A stretch of 64,000 nucleotides of DNA, taken from the NCBI GenBank assembly GCA_902826615.1, contig CADEFN010000002.1:615344-679343 (forward strand), written 5' to 3'. This DNA is from an uncultured Gemmatimonadota bacterium (GTDB lineage Bacteria > Gemmatimonadota > Gemmatimonadetes > Gemmatimonadales > Gemmatimonadaceae). This document shows positions 17,693 through 27,021 of this stretch, piece by piece. The notes beneath the pieces were generated by a model. It was not told the DNA's origin, did no database searches, and saw only the letters and a list, made by a program, of their open reading frames with translations. Each line of letters opens with the position of its first letter. Position 1 is the stretch's first letter. The position numbers were made by a program, and so were the translations under genes.

Positions 17693-17736
17693 CTGCCGTC
17701 TGTTCTCTGCCGTCTGAAATCCGCCATCTGCCGCCT
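17692..17736. repeat. direct repeats between msrP and msrQ
   Basis: TCTGCCGTCTG occurs twice (17692-17702, 17706-17716) and the variant ATCTGCCGCCTG a third time (about 17725-17736). They fill the whole gap between the two genes. The reverse complement contains the GGCAGATGGC unit that forms the tandem repeat at 55704-55745. Confidence 0.6.
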
Positions 17737-17737
17737 G

Positions 17738-18679
17738 TTAGAAGTTCCGGCGGAGATCCATGCCCGAATACAACGACGCCACCTGCGTGTACCCATTGAA
17801 CATCAGGGTGTCCCGGCGGCGCAGCTCACCGATGCGGCGTTCACGCGCCTGCGTCCAGCGCGGGTGATCCACTTCGGGGTTCACATTGGCAAAGAAGCCG
17901 TATTCGTTGGGTGTGGCGACCGCCCAGGCAGTTGCCGGCTGTTTGTCAGTGAACTTGATGCTCACAATCGACTTGCAGCTCTTGAAGCCGTACTTCCACG
18001 GCACGATGTGACGGAGCGGGGCCCCATTCTGGTTGGGGAGCATCTTGCCGTAGACGCCGACCACCATCATGGCGAGCGGGTGCATGGCTTCGTCCAGACG
18101 TAGCCCTTCGACATAGGGCCAGTCGAGCACCGGAAAGCGCACCCCCGGCATCTGCTGGGGATCGAGCGCCGTGGTGAACTGGATGTACTTCGCCGACGCC
18201 GTTGGCTCCACACGCTTGATGAGATCGGACATCGGGAAGCCCATCCACGGAATCACCATGGACCAGGCCTCCACGCAGCGATGCCTGTAGATGCGATCCT
18301 CGAGTTTGTGCGGCTTGAGGAAGTCCTCGATGTTGTACGTGGCCGGCTTGGCCACCATCCCCTCGACCTTCACGGTCCAAGGCTTCGTGCGGAAATTCTT
18401 CGCGTTCGGCTTGGGGTCATCCTTCCCCGTCCCGAATTCATAGAAGTTGTTGTAGCTGGTCACGTCCTCTTCAGGCGTCAGTTCGCCCTTGAGCTCGGCG
18501 CCACCGATGCTGGTCCCGCCCTGCTGCGCCTTGGCGGTTCGCGCTCCGGAAAGCGTGGCGGCCAGCCCCACACCGAGCAGCCCTGCCTCCTTTACGAAAT
18601 CGCGGCGGTTCTGATAGACACCTTCCGGGGTGATTTCGGAGGAGGGAATCGGATGGTCGGGGGTTACGCGGATGATCAT
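17738..18679 (-). CDS. msrP: MsrP, periplasmic molybdopterin methionine sulfoxide reductase
   Basis: This 313-residue molybdoenzyme reduces methionine sulfoxide in periplasmic proteins, using electrons from MsrQ. The start [19 protein letters not shown] is the family's usual N-terminus, and the Tat signal [15 protein letters not shown] directs folded export; the mature protein begins QQGG after TAKA. The molybdenum-coordinating cysteine is in [10 protein letters not shown]. Other family blocks are WTVKVEGMV, the [19 protein letters not shown] segment and the conserved C-terminal [10 protein letters not shown] longer frame upstream adds 19 residues that do not fit the family. Repair of periplasmic proteins after hypochlorite-type oxidation is the expected role. 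Confidence 0.95.
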   Translation of the reverse strand: MIIRVTPDHPIPSSEITPEGVYQNRRDFVKEAGLLGVGLAATLSGARTAKAQQGGTSIGGAELKGELTPEEDVTSYNNFYEFGTGKDDPKPNAKNFRTKPWTVKVEGMVAKPATYNIEDFLKPHKLEDRIYRHRCVEAWSMVIPWMGFPMSDLIKRVEPTASAKYIQFTTALDPQQMPGVRFPVLDWPYVEGLRLDEAMHPLAMMVVGVYGKMLPNQNGAPLRHIVPWKYGFKSCKSIVSIKFTDKQPATAWAVATPNEYGFFANVNPEVDHPRWTQARERRIGELRRRDTLMFNGYTQVASLYSGMDLRRNF

Positions 18680-18838
18680 GGGAGTCGGGGTGCAGTCGTG
18701 AGGTAGAAGCCCCACCATGGGCGCTGAGTTCCTCAAGCTACGTCCGGGGCGCCTTCATTGGATGCCCCGGCAACGGTGACCCCTGTCATTTCGGCTCGGT
18801 GGGATCTCACCCATGTTTCGCGTATGCTGCGTGATGTG

Positions 18839-19906
18839 ATGAAGGGGATGGCTCGCGCCCGGATGGCGGTGGTTTTGCCCGCGTTCGCGGCCACGGTTGC
18901 CGCCCAGCCGCCGGGGATGCAGGACAAGCGCTTCCAGGAAGCTGCGGTGATTGTCCTGACACTCGACGCCTGGACGACCAAGTGTGCCGAGCGCGGGGGC
19001 CTCAAGGGTGACTCGGCCGTCGTGGCCACGTGGAACTCCACTCAGGGAGGGGACCTCGTCAGAGCTCGAATTCGGGAGCTCGAGCAAGCCTCGCCTCCCG
19101 ACCGACTCCTGCAGCAGGCTCGCTCCTTCGTGTCAGGGATGACCAGGCTTCCACTTGGCTCCCCCTGTGGGCAGGCCGCTGCCATCGCCCGCAATCCGAA
19201 GAACCAGTACGCGACCCGAATGCCCGACCTTCTTCGTGCGCTTGGCCCCGCTGCCCCCGCGGTCGCGCCAGCCGAGGGACCGCCGGAGACCGCACCCCCG
19301 ATCGCAACCGCGCCGACACCGGTAGCGCCGCCCGCCAGTCCGGAGAGGGATGAACTGCTGGCGCGGATCGAATCGTTCGCGTTCGCCACACGTGCAGCGA
19401 TAGGCGTGGGTGGATTCATCACCACGCGCATTTACCCAGTGGTCCTCTTTCGCAACGGTGAGGCCCTCACGGACATCGACCAGCTGGCGACAGCTGGCGC
19501 CTCCGGGCGACGTGACGAGCACTGGACCCGCTGGCGACGCCAGGGCGGTGAGCTTCAGCTGCAAAAGGAAGGTCGCTGGGAAAAGCTCCCCTTCAACCGC
19601 ACATACCCGCAGCTCCCTGACGACTTCCGGCTCGACGGCCTCTTTCGGCATCTCGGTGGCGCGGGCACCCTCGCAATCGGTGGCGAGCAATCGGTGACAG
19701 CGTGGAACGAGTATCGGTTCTGGCCTGATGGACGTGTGCGTCGTGGGGGTGGTGCGGGCTCGACATCGGCGAGCGGCGACGTCTCGACGGCGACGTCGGC
19801 GGTGGCTCCGGAACGTCGCGGGCGCTATCGCGTGCGCGGACTCGACCTCACCATCTCATGGGACAATGGCTCAACGGAGCGTCGGCTGCTGGTCGCCGAC
19901 CCCTAG
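18839..19906 (+). CDS. secreted protein of unknown function
   Basis: This protein of about 355 residues has a signal peptide (MARARMAVVLPAFAATVAA, mature start QPPG). The first half is helical and contains two cysteines (WTTKCAER and GSPCGQAAAI). A Pro/Ala-rich linker follows at about residues 140-170, then a beta-rich second half. The C-terminal block (YRFWPDGRVRRG, then RGRYRVRGLDLTISWDNG) resembles small barrel-like repeat domains seen in secreted proteins with a W-x-DG core. I do not recognise the family. Several ATGs are in frame between 18758 and 18848; I chose 18839 because it gives a compact signal peptide. It is not linked to the SusC gene, which lies 319 bp further on. Confidence 0.6.
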   Translation: MKGMARARMAVVLPAFAATVAAQPPGMQDKRFQEAAVIVLTLDAWTTKCAERGGLKGDSAVVATWNSTQGGDLVRARIRELEQASPPDRLLQQARSFVSGMTRLPLGSPCGQAAAIARNPKNQYATRMPDLLRALGPAAPAVAPAEGPPETAPPIATAPTPVAPPASPERDELLARIESFAFATRAAIGVGGFITTRIYPVVLFRNGEALTDIDQLATAGASGRRDEHWTRWRRQGGELQLQKEGRWEKLPFNRTYPQLPDDFRLDGLFRHLGGAGTLAIGGEQSVTAWNEYRFWPDGRVRRGGGAGSTSASGDVSTATSAVAPERRGRYRVRGLDLTISWDNGSTERRLLVADP

Positions 19907-20086
19907 GACCCGAAAACGGCCATCTGGCTGGACGGCGTCGGGTACGTGAGACGGTGAGCCTTTCCACCGGCTAGCGAGGGAGTGCATCCCGTGCGGCGGG
20001 CGTCACGGCATCCCGCTGTCGTTTCTTAACGATGCGCCACCTCCTGTGTAGTCCTGCGTTGCATGGACGGTGTGTGGGCTGATAGA

Positions 20087-20109
20087 AAGCCGCCAAAGCC
20101 TGGCGGCTT
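20087..20109 (+). promoter_or_regulatory. hairpin in the long leader of the susC-like gene
   Basis: The 319-bp gap between the unknown secreted protein and the SusC start contains a perfect 8-bp stem AAGCCGCC / GGCGGCTT with a 7-nt loop (AAAGCCT), about 117 nt before the ATG. No T-run follows it, so it is not a standard terminator. It may be part of a structured leader controlling receptor synthesis. I see no match to a riboswitch class I know, and nothing else recognisable in the gap. Confidence 0.4.
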
Positions 20110-20225
20110 CGCCTTTCGAGAGTGCGTGCCGAGGGGTATCGTTGCACGACCAGCCTGGGCCGTGGCGGTTGCAGTCGTCGCCGGTCAGGCCCTCCCTTAC
20201 CTCCGCACTCACGGTCGAGGTGCAC

Positions 20226-23200
20226 ATGTCACTCAGAACGGTCAGAACGACCCTGGCGTTTGCCGCAGCTTTTCTCGCGGCGGTGCCACTTCGGGTCTCC
20301 GCACAATCCGGTCAGCAGGGGTCCATCACGGGCCGAGTCACCGATGCCGCCAGCGGCCAGCCTATTGGGGCAGCCCAGATTGCCGTCGTCGGTACAACAC
20401 TCGGCGCCCAGACAAACACCGACGGGCAGTACACGATCCGCGGTGTGAATGCGGGCACGGTGCAGGTGCGCGTCCTTCGCCTGGGATACGGTGAACTCCG
20501 CCGGCCAGCGACGGTCACCGCCGGCCAGCCCATTACGCTCGACTTTGCGTTGACGGCCCTGGCCGTCAACCTGAATCCGGTGGTCACCACCGCCACCGGT
20601 CAGCAGCGGCGCATCGAAGTCGGCAACGCCATCGCCCAGCTGGAGGTGGGGCAGCTGATCGAGTCGAAGCCCGTTTCGGGGATGGCCGACCTGCTGACGT
20701 CGCGCGCGGCAGGCGTCCTCATCACCCCGGGGACTCAGACCGGGGCCGGCACGCGCATCCGGATTCGCGGCACCAGCTCACTGTCGCTGACCAACAATCC
20801 CATCGTGGTCATCGATGGTGTCCGCGTGGAGTCCTCCACGGGCTCATCGTCGGTCGGCGTCGGAGGGACGACGACCTCGCGCTTCGACGACCTCAACCCC
20901 GAGGAGTTCGAGTCCATCGAAGTTGTGCGAGGCCCCTCAGCGGCCACCCTCTACGGGACCGACGCTGCAAACGGCGTCATTGTGATCACCACCAAAAAGG
21001 GCACAGCAGGTCGGCCGCAGTGGTCGTTCTACTCCGAGCAGACCGGCATCACCGATCGCAATACCTACCCCACGGCCTGGCATGGCTGGCGCACAGGCAC
21101 CACCGCCACCACCAACTCCACGCCCTCCAACACGGTGCAGTGTTTCCTCTCGCAGGTGGTGGCGCGCGCCTGCACGCAGGACAGTGTGACGAGCTACAAC
21201 CTGCATGAGGACAAGGACGCGACGCCGTTTGGCGTCGGGTATCGGCGCCAATACGGGGCGCAGCTGCGCGGCGGGTCAGAGGTCGCTCGGTACTTCCTCC
21301 ACACCGAAATGGAAGACGAGGATGGCGTCACCAAGGTGCCCGAGTTCGAAAAGCGATACCTGGCGGCCAACAACCGGTCGCTCAGCGACCGTCAGCAGGA
21401 TCCGGGGCGTCGGGGCCGCATCACGGGCCGAAGCAATGTGAACATCACGCTGCCGCGCAACGCGGAAATGCAGGTGAATGCCGGCTTCACGTCGCAGGAC
21501 ATCTTTCTCCCGCGCAGTGACGACTCCGGCACTCCCGGAATCGCCGCCAACACCTTTGGTGGTCCCGGCTTCCGCTACAATCTCAACCCGCAGGGCGATA
21601 CGCTCTTCGGGTGGAGACAGTTCACCCCGCGTGACATCTACCAGACCGAAACCACGCAGTCGGTTGAGCGCTTCATCGGGTCGGCCAACACCAGCTGGCG
21701 TGCCTCCGACTGGTTGTCTGCCCGCGCGAACTTCGGGCTCGATTACACCAACCGCCTGGATTCGCAGCTCTGCCGCTTTGACAACTGCACCAACACCGGG
21801 CAGGACCGTCTGGGGTTCAAGACCGACAACCGCACGAACTTCTTTGTGTACACGGTGGATGCCGGGCTGACCGCCACCAAGCGGCTGAGTGACGCGATCG
21901 AGTCCAAGACCACCGGCGGTGTGCAGTTCTATCGCAACATCTTCAATCGCAACGGCGCCAGCGCTTCCCTGCTGCCGCCCGGCGCCGTAACGGTGACCTC
22001 CGGCTCGGTGGCCACCGCCGACGAGACAACGGCGGAAAGCCGCACGCTGGGCGCCTTTGTGGAGCAAGCCATCTCGTTCCGCGACAAACTGTTTGTAACT
22101 GGTGCGGTCCGCTCCGACCGCAACAGTGCCTTCGGTGCCAACTTCAAGACCGTCTTCTATCCCAAACTCTCGGCCTCCTGGGTTGTGAGCGAGGAAGGCT
22201 TCTTCCCCAAAGCCGGCTGGCTCAGCCAGCTGCGCGTGCGCTCTGCCTACGGCGCCTCGGGTGTGCAGCCCGGCACCATCGACGCCGTGCAGTTCTTCGG
22301 GGCGTCCGTCTTCCGCGGCGAAAGCGGCGACCAGCCAGCGCTCGTCTATTCGGCCCTCGGCAATCGTGACCTCAAGCCCGAGCGCTCGACCGAACTCGAA
22401 ATGGGAGTGGATGGCAGCTTCTTCAACTCGCGCGTGACCACGGAGCTGACCTACTATCGCAAGTCGTCACGCGACGCCCTCATCTCACGCATTCTCCCGC
22501 CCTCGGTCGGCACCGGCGCCACCGCGCGCCTGGAGAATCTGGGCGAGGTGCAAAACACCGGTTGGGAAGCGCTGATCAACGCGCAGATCGTGAGCCGCGA
22601 CGCCATCGGCTGGGACCTCTCGATCAATGCGTCGACAAACGACAACCAGCTTGTCAGCCTCGGCGGGGTGCCGCCGATTGTGGGCGCCACGCAGCACCAG
22701 AAGGAGGGTTATCCCCTCTACGGCTGGTGGTCGCGCCGTCTCACCGGATACAGCGACAAGGATGGCGACGGAATCATTCGCTACAGCACCGACGCGAACC
22801 TGAGCGAGATCACCGTCAGCGATACCGCCGAGTTTCACGGGTATCCCCTGCCGCGATATGAGTTCGCCGTGACCAACAGCATCGAGTTGTTCAAACGTGC
22901 CCTGCGCCTGTCGGCAATGATCGACTACAAGGGCGGGAACCTCGTCTACAACAACTCCGATCGCATCCGCTGCGCCTCACGGTTCAACTGCGAAGGGCTC
23001 ATCAACCCCAAGGCCCCGCTCTTCGAGCAGGCACGCACCGTGATGGTGCGTGAGCATCCCAGTCGTTCGGTCGCCGGGTTCTTCGAGGATGGTGACTTCC
23101 TCCGGCTGCGCGAACTCTCCGCCTCATGGACGATGTCGCGCAGCCTCACCACGCGTCTCCTGCACGGTCGCGCCTTCTCGGTGACGGCCGCGGTCCGAAA

Positions 23201-23333
23201 CCTGGGCATCCTCTGGACCAACTATCTCGGCGTCGATCCCGAATCGTTTGGCTCCACCGGCGACGCGCCCTCGTCATTCCAGGCCTTTGCTCCACCGACG
23301 TTTTTTGCCTTCCGTTTCAACCTTGCCTACTAA
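20226..23333 (+). CDS. SusC/RagA-like TonB-dependent outer-membrane receptor
   Basis: This receptor of 1035 residues imports large ligands across the outer membrane using energy from TonB. The signal peptide ends RVSA with mature start QSGQQG. A carboxypeptidase-regulatory-like domain follows (SITGRVTDAASGQPIGAAQ), then a TonB-box-like stretch (LNPVVTTATG) and the plug (SGMADLLTSRAAGV, IRIRGTSSLSLTNNPIVVIDG, ESIEVVRGPSAATLYG). The beta-barrel runs to an aromatic C-terminus (FAFRFNLAY). The SusD partner begins 14 bp later. I place the start at ATG 20226, preceded by GAGGTG. Substrate cannot be read from sequence; the acylase downstream hints at an N-acyl or peptide ligand rather than starch. 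Confidence 0.93.
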   Translation: MSLRTVRTTLAFAAAFLAAVPLRVSAQSGQQGSITGRVTDAASGQPIGAAQIAVVGTTLGAQTNTDGQYTIRGVNAGTVQVRVLRLGYGELRRPATVTAGQPITLDFALTALAVNLNPVVTTATGQQRRIEVGNAIAQLEVGQLIESKPVSGMADLLTSRAAGVLITPGTQTGAGTRIRIRGTSSLSLTNNPIVVIDGVRVESSTGSSSVGVGGTTTSRFDDLNPEEFESIEVVRGPSAATLYGTDAANGVIVITTKKGTAGRPQWSFYSEQTGITDRNTYPTAWHGWRTGTTATTNSTPSNTVQCFLSQVVARACTQDSVTSYNLHEDKDATPFGVGYRRQYGAQLRGGSEVARYFLHTEMEDEDGVTKVPEFEKRYLAANNRSLSDRQQDPGRRGRITGRSNVNITLPRNAEMQVNAGFTSQDIFLPRSDDSGTPGIAANTFGGPGFRYNLNPQGDTLFGWRQFTPRDIYQTETTQSVERFIGSANTSWRASDWLSARANFGLDYTNRLDSQLCRFDNCTNTGQDRLGFKTDNRTNFFVYTVDAGLTATKRLSDAIESKTTGGVQFYRNIFNRNGASASLLPPGAVTVTSGSVATADETTAESRTLGAFVEQAISFRDKLFVTGAVRSDRNSAFGANFKTVFYPKLSASWVVSEEGFFPKAGWLSQLRVRSAYGASGVQPGTIDAVQFFGASVFRGESGDQPALVYSALGNRDLKPERSTELEMGVDGSFFNSRVTTELTYYRKSSRDALISRILPPSVGTGATARLENLGEVQNTGWEALINAQIVSRDAIGWDLSINASTNDNQLVSLGGVPPIVGATQHQKEGYPLYGWWSRRLTGYSDKDGDGIIRYSTDANLSEITVSDTAEFHGYPLPRYEFAVTNSIELFKRALRLSAMIDYKGGNLVYNNSDRIRCASRFNCEGLINPKAPLFEQARTVMVREHPSRSVAGFFEDGDFLRLRELSASWTMSRSLTTRLLHGRAFSVTAAVRNLGILWTNYLGVDPESFGSTGDAPSSFQAFAPPTFFAFRFNLAY

Positions 23334-23346
23334 GGTGATCGTCATC

Positions 23347-24729
23347 ATGCGAGCATATATCACTCAACAGACAGCGCGTGCTCACGTGCGCGTGCTTGTG
23401 CGGCGAACCGGCGTGGTTGCGCTTGGACTGCTGGCGTCCTGCTCCACCGCCACCGAGATCCTCGAGGTCAAGGACCCTGACATCGTCAACCCTGCTGACG
23501 TGCAGTCCATCGCCGGCGCCAACGCCGTGCGACTTGGCGCCCTGGCCCGGCTGAACTCGGCGACCAGCGGCGACGAGTCCCTCTTCCTCCTGGGCGGGCT
23601 CCTCTCCGACGAATGGATCAATGGCGACTCCTTCATCGCGCGCCAGGAAATCGATCAGCGCACCATCACACGCGAGAACACCTTCCTCACAGCGGCCAAC
23701 CGCGTGTTGCATCGTGCACGTCTCTCGGCTGAACAGGCCGTGAGTCTGCTTACCGAATTCAACGCCGCGGCACCAGGATGGCAGGTGGCCGAAATGTTTT
23801 TTGTGCAGGCCTACACCATCAACATCATGGCCGAGCACTACTGCAGCGGGTTGGTCTTCAGTTCGATCGTGGATGGCGTCGAGCAGTATGGTGCGCCCCT
23901 GACGACAACCGCGACCTTCGAACGGGCGTTGGCCCTCGTGGACCAGGGCATTCCGCGGGTCACCGGTACCACCGCCGACGACGTCCGCGTCCGCAATGCC
24001 TTGCGCGTGCTGCGCGGCCGCATTCTGGTCAACCTCAATCGGCACGCCGATGCGGCGACGGCGGTCGCTGGTGTTCCGAATTCGTTCACGTACAACATGC
24101 TCCATGCTGCGACGGCGACGAGCAATCAGATCTGGACATTCAACAGTTTGTCACGCCGGTACAGCGTGAGTGTGAGCGAGGGAACCAATGGCCTCAACTT
24201 TGGCTCAGCCAGTGACCCGCGTGTCCCGGTCTGTCAGGGTGGTGACGTGGCGTGTCGTGCACTCGGCGTGACTCTCGCCACGCGCGACGATCTGCTGCGG
24301 CCCATCATCATCGCGGCCGCCTGGCCGGTGCGCGAAACACCGGTGGCCATCACCAACGGCATCGAGGCGCGCATGATCGAAGCCGAGGCACAGCTCAAAG
24401 CAGGTAGTGCCGCCACGGCGCTGGCAACGCTGAATGCCGCACGCGCAACCGTCCCCGGTCTTGCTCCTCTGACGCTCGCTGCCACACCCGCCGCACAACT
24501 TGACCAGTTGTTCCGCGAGCGTGCCTTCTGGAGCTTTGGTCGCGGGTATCGTACTGGCGACCTGCGTCGGCTTATCCGTCAGTATCAACGGCCCGCCAAC
24601 ACGGTCTTTCCGACGGGCACGTGGCACAAGGGCGGCAACTACGGTGTGGACGTAAACTTCCCCATCCCGCAGGCCGAACAGAACAACCCCAACGCGGCCG
24701 GTGCGGCGTGTATCGATCGTAACGCCTGA
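23347..24729 (+). CDS. SusD/RagB-like surface lipoprotein
   Basis: This lipoprotein of 460 residues acts as the lid and ligand-binding partner of the SusC receptor. The signal peptide carries a lipobox (LGLLASC). The mature N-terminus EVKDPDIVNPADV and the helical TPR-like core match SusD/RagB, and the late block RERAFWSFGRGYRTGDLRR is the conserved family C-terminal region. The start at 23347 has AAGGTGAT before it; a longer frame begins inside the receptor gene and is unlikely. It is followed by an intrinsic terminator at 24762-24798. Confidence 0.9.
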   Translation: MRAYITQQTARAHVRVLVRRTGVVALGLLASCSTATEILEVKDPDIVNPADVQSIAGANAVRLGALARLNSATSGDESLFLLGGLLSDEWINGDSFIARQEIDQRTITRENTFLTAANRVLHRARLSAEQAVSLLTEFNAAAPGWQVAEMFFVQAYTINIMAEHYCSGLVFSSIVDGVEQYGAPLTTTATFERALALVDQGIPRVTGTTADDVRVRNALRVLRGRILVNLNRHADAATAVAGVPNSFTYNMLHAATATSNQIWTFNSLSRRYSVSVSEGTNGLNFGSASDPRVPVCQGGDVACRALGVTLATRDDLLRPIIIAAAWPVRETPVAITNGIEARMIEAEAQLKAGSAATALATLNAARATVPGLAPLTLAATPAAQLDQLFRERAFWSFGRGYRTGDLRRLIRQYQRPANTVFPTGTWHKGGNYGVDVNFPIPQAEQNNPNAAGAACIDRNA

Positions 24730-24761
24730 CCGCTCGCGTTCACCCACACGATGGACAAACA

Positions 24762-24798
24762 GGCGCCTGCCGATCCCATGATCTGCAGGCGCCGTTTT
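24762..24798 (+). terminator. intrinsic terminator after the SusC/SusD genes
   Basis: A perfect 9-bp stem GGCGCCTGC / GCAGGCGCC (24762-24770, 24785-24793) with a 14-nt loop is followed by GTTTTACT. It sits 32 bp after the SusD stop. It also falls inside a possible 20-codon N-terminal extension of the acylase, which argues that the acylase really starts at 24811. Confidence 0.75.
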
Positions 24799-24810
24799 AC
24801 TCTCCCTGCC

Positions 24811-26964
24811 ATGCGACTGACCTCCCGACTCTTCCTTCTCGGCACCCTCGTTGCCGCCGCGACGCCGGCACTCGCGCGCCATCTCTCCGCGCAGCCGACA
24901 CGTGCCTATGCCGATCGCGTGGAGATACGGCGCACCGCGCACGGTATCCCGCATATCACCGCCGAAGACATAGGCGCCTTTGGGTATGCCATGGCCTGGG
25001 TACAGCTCGAAGACTACGGCGCGCGTGCCGCCATGGGTGTGGTGCGCGCGCGAGGCCATCTGGGTCGGTACTACGGACGCGACTCGGTCGAACGCGACTT
25101 TGACGCTCGCCTGTCGCACGCACGCGCAGTGGCTACCTATCGGCAGCTGCAGATTGAAACACGCGAAACGTACGAAGGGTTCGCCGCCGGCATCAACGAT
25201 TACGTGCGCCAGCACCGCGCCGACTTCCCGGCGTGGATGCCAACCGATGTACAGGGCGTCGACATCGCAGCGCTGTGGATGGAGTCACCCGTCCCCGACG
25301 GCGCGCGCACATTCGCCGATCGGGCGCAACGCCAGCGTGAGCGCGCTCGTCAGGACTCTTTGCAGCGTGAGGGCGAGGGTTCCAACGCCTGGGCCTTTGC
25401 TCCGTCTCGCACCAAATCCGGCCGGGCAATACTCTTGCGCAACCCGCATCTCGACTGGAGTGCGGGTTACTACGAGGCCCATGTCACCGTGCCGCAGGTG
25501 ATGGACTTTTACGGCGACTTCCGTATCGGCAATCCGGCGTTGCTGGTCGGCGGCTTCAATCGGTACCTCGGCTGGGCCACCACCAACAACAACACCGACA
25601 ACGAAGCATTGTACGCGCTCGAGGTGGACTCACTGCGCCCCGATCACTATCTGCTCGACGGCCGCTCCTTTCCCATCGAGCGTGTCGATGTGGTGGCAGA
25701 GTATCGCAACGGCGCAGGGCTGTCGTCGGAGGTGCGCACCCGCTGGAAGACGTCGCTTGGTCCGGTGGTCGATCGCGCGGACGGGAAGGTGGTGATCGCC
25801 CGCTGGCCCGCCGACGGGGAGTTCCGCAAAACCGAGCAGTTCCTGCGCCTCATGCGCGCGCGAACATTGGAAGAGTGGAAGGACGCCATGCGTCTGCGCG
25901 CGCACACGACGTCCAACCTCACCTACGCCGACAACAAGGGCAACATCTTCTACGTGTGGAATGCCACGGTGCCTCGGCTGCCGCATGCCAGTGGAGGTGA
26001 CAGTATCGCGATTCCTGCGCGGACGAGTGCAGAGATCTGGCAGGACATGGTGCCCTTTGATTCGCTGCCGCAGCTGCTCAACCCGCCCGGCGGCTACCTG
26101 CAGCAGTCGAACGATCCGTTCCACTACACCAATCTCAACGCCATCATCGATTCGCTGCGCTTTCCGTCCAACTTCTCGCGCCCGGCACTGGGCTTTCGCA
26201 CACAGCTGGGGATCAGGCTTGCCACGCAGGAACGCAAGATGTCGCTGGAGGATGTGGTGCGCCTCAAGCACTCGTACCGCATGATTGCGGGCGAGCGTTT
26301 TGCCGACGACCTGCTGGCTGCCGTGCAGGCCAATGCACCAACCCCAGCCGCAAAGGATGCTGCCGAGTTGTTGTCTCGATGGGATCGTACGACGGGGCCG
26401 GACTCGCGGGGTGGGGTGTTGTTCGAGACCTGGTACAACCGTCACTTGCAGGGCGATGCACTCCGCGGTCTGTCGTTCGCCGAGCGCGCGCGTCGGACCT
26501 TTGCGACACCCTGGAGCCCCGAGCGTCCGAATGACACACCCGATGGGCTGGCCGACCCCGCGCGTGCCGCCGCGGACTTTGCGTGGGCGGTGGACCAGGT
26601 GACGCGCAAGTATGGACGGGCGGATGTGGCGTGGGGCGAGGTGCATCGTGTGCGCCGGGGCGACGTGGACGTGCCCGTGGGCGGCTGCACCGGAGCGCTG
26701 GGGTGTTTTCGTGTGCTGCAGTTCACTGAAATGCCCGACGGCAAGCGGGCCGCGCGCGGGGGCGACGGGTGGGTGCTGGCCGTCGAGTTCACACCGGTGC
26801 CGCGCGCCTATTCGGTGCTGGCGTATGGACAGAGCAACAACCCGGCATCGCCTTATTTCGCCGATCAGGCGGCGATGTTTGCGCGCGGGGAGATGAAGCG
26901 GGTGGCGTATGCGCCGGAGGATGTGGAGCGGGCGACGGTGCGGCGGTATCGGCCGGGGCGCTGA
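24811..26964 (+). CDS. penicillin acylase family N-terminal-nucleophile amidase
   Basis: This exported enzyme of 717 residues should cleave an amide bond between an acyl group and an amine. Known members act on penicillins, acyl-homoserine lactones or cephalosporin side chains. The signal peptide ends HLSA with mature start QPTRAYADRVEI. The precursor is self-cleaved before the Ser of GEGSNAWAFAPSRTKSG, which becomes the catalytic N-terminus of the beta chain. The alpha-chain segment ITAEDIGAFGYAMAWVQLEDY and the beta-chain blocks LRNPHLDWSAGYYEAHV and FNRYLGWATTNNNTDNEALY are typical. The long linker at residues 170-190 (RQRERARQDSLQREG) is probably the removed spacer. It lies just after SusC/SusD but behind their terminator, so some regulation is separate. 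Confidence 0.9.
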   Translation: MRLTSRLFLLGTLVAAATPALARHLSAQPTRAYADRVEIRRTAHGIPHITAEDIGAFGYAMAWVQLEDYGARAAMGVVRARGHLGRYYGRDSVERDFDARLSHARAVATYRQLQIETRETYEGFAAGINDYVRQHRADFPAWMPTDVQGVDIAALWMESPVPDGARTFADRAQRQRERARQDSLQREGEGSNAWAFAPSRTKSGRAILLRNPHLDWSAGYYEAHVTVPQVMDFYGDFRIGNPALLVGGFNRYLGWATTNNNTDNEALYALEVDSLRPDHYLLDGRSFPIERVDVVAEYRNGAGLSSEVRTRWKTSLGPVVDRADGKVVIARWPADGEFRKTEQFLRLMRARTLEEWKDAMRLRAHTTSNLTYADNKGNIFYVWNATVPRLPHASGGDSIAIPARTSAEIWQDMVPFDSLPQLLNPPGGYLQQSNDPFHYTNLNAIIDSLRFPSNFSRPALGFRTQLGIRLATQERKMSLEDVVRLKHSYRMIAGERFADDLLAAVQANAPTPAAKDAAELLSRWDRTTGPDSRGGVLFETWYNRHLQGDALRGLSFAERARRTFATPWSPERPNDTPDGLADPARAAADFAWAVDQVTRKYGRADVAWGEVHRVRRGDVDVPVGGCTGALGCFRVLQFTEMPDGKRAARGGDGWVLAVEFTPVPRAYSVLAYGQSNNPASPYFADQAAMFARGEMKRVAYAPEDVERATVRRYRPGR

Positions 26965-26977
26965 TCAGAGGACCAGT

Positions 26978-27021
26978 GGGGGGCTCTGCGATCCGTCGGC
27001 GTCGCAGTGCTCCCCCCTTTT
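26978..27021 (+). terminator. terminator after the acylase gene
   Basis: GGGGGG (26978-26983) pairs with CCCCCC (27012-27017), with an inner CTGCGA / TCGCAG helix and small bulges, followed by TTTT. It overlaps the stop of the convergent PD40 lipoprotein gene by a few bases. Confidence 0.65.
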
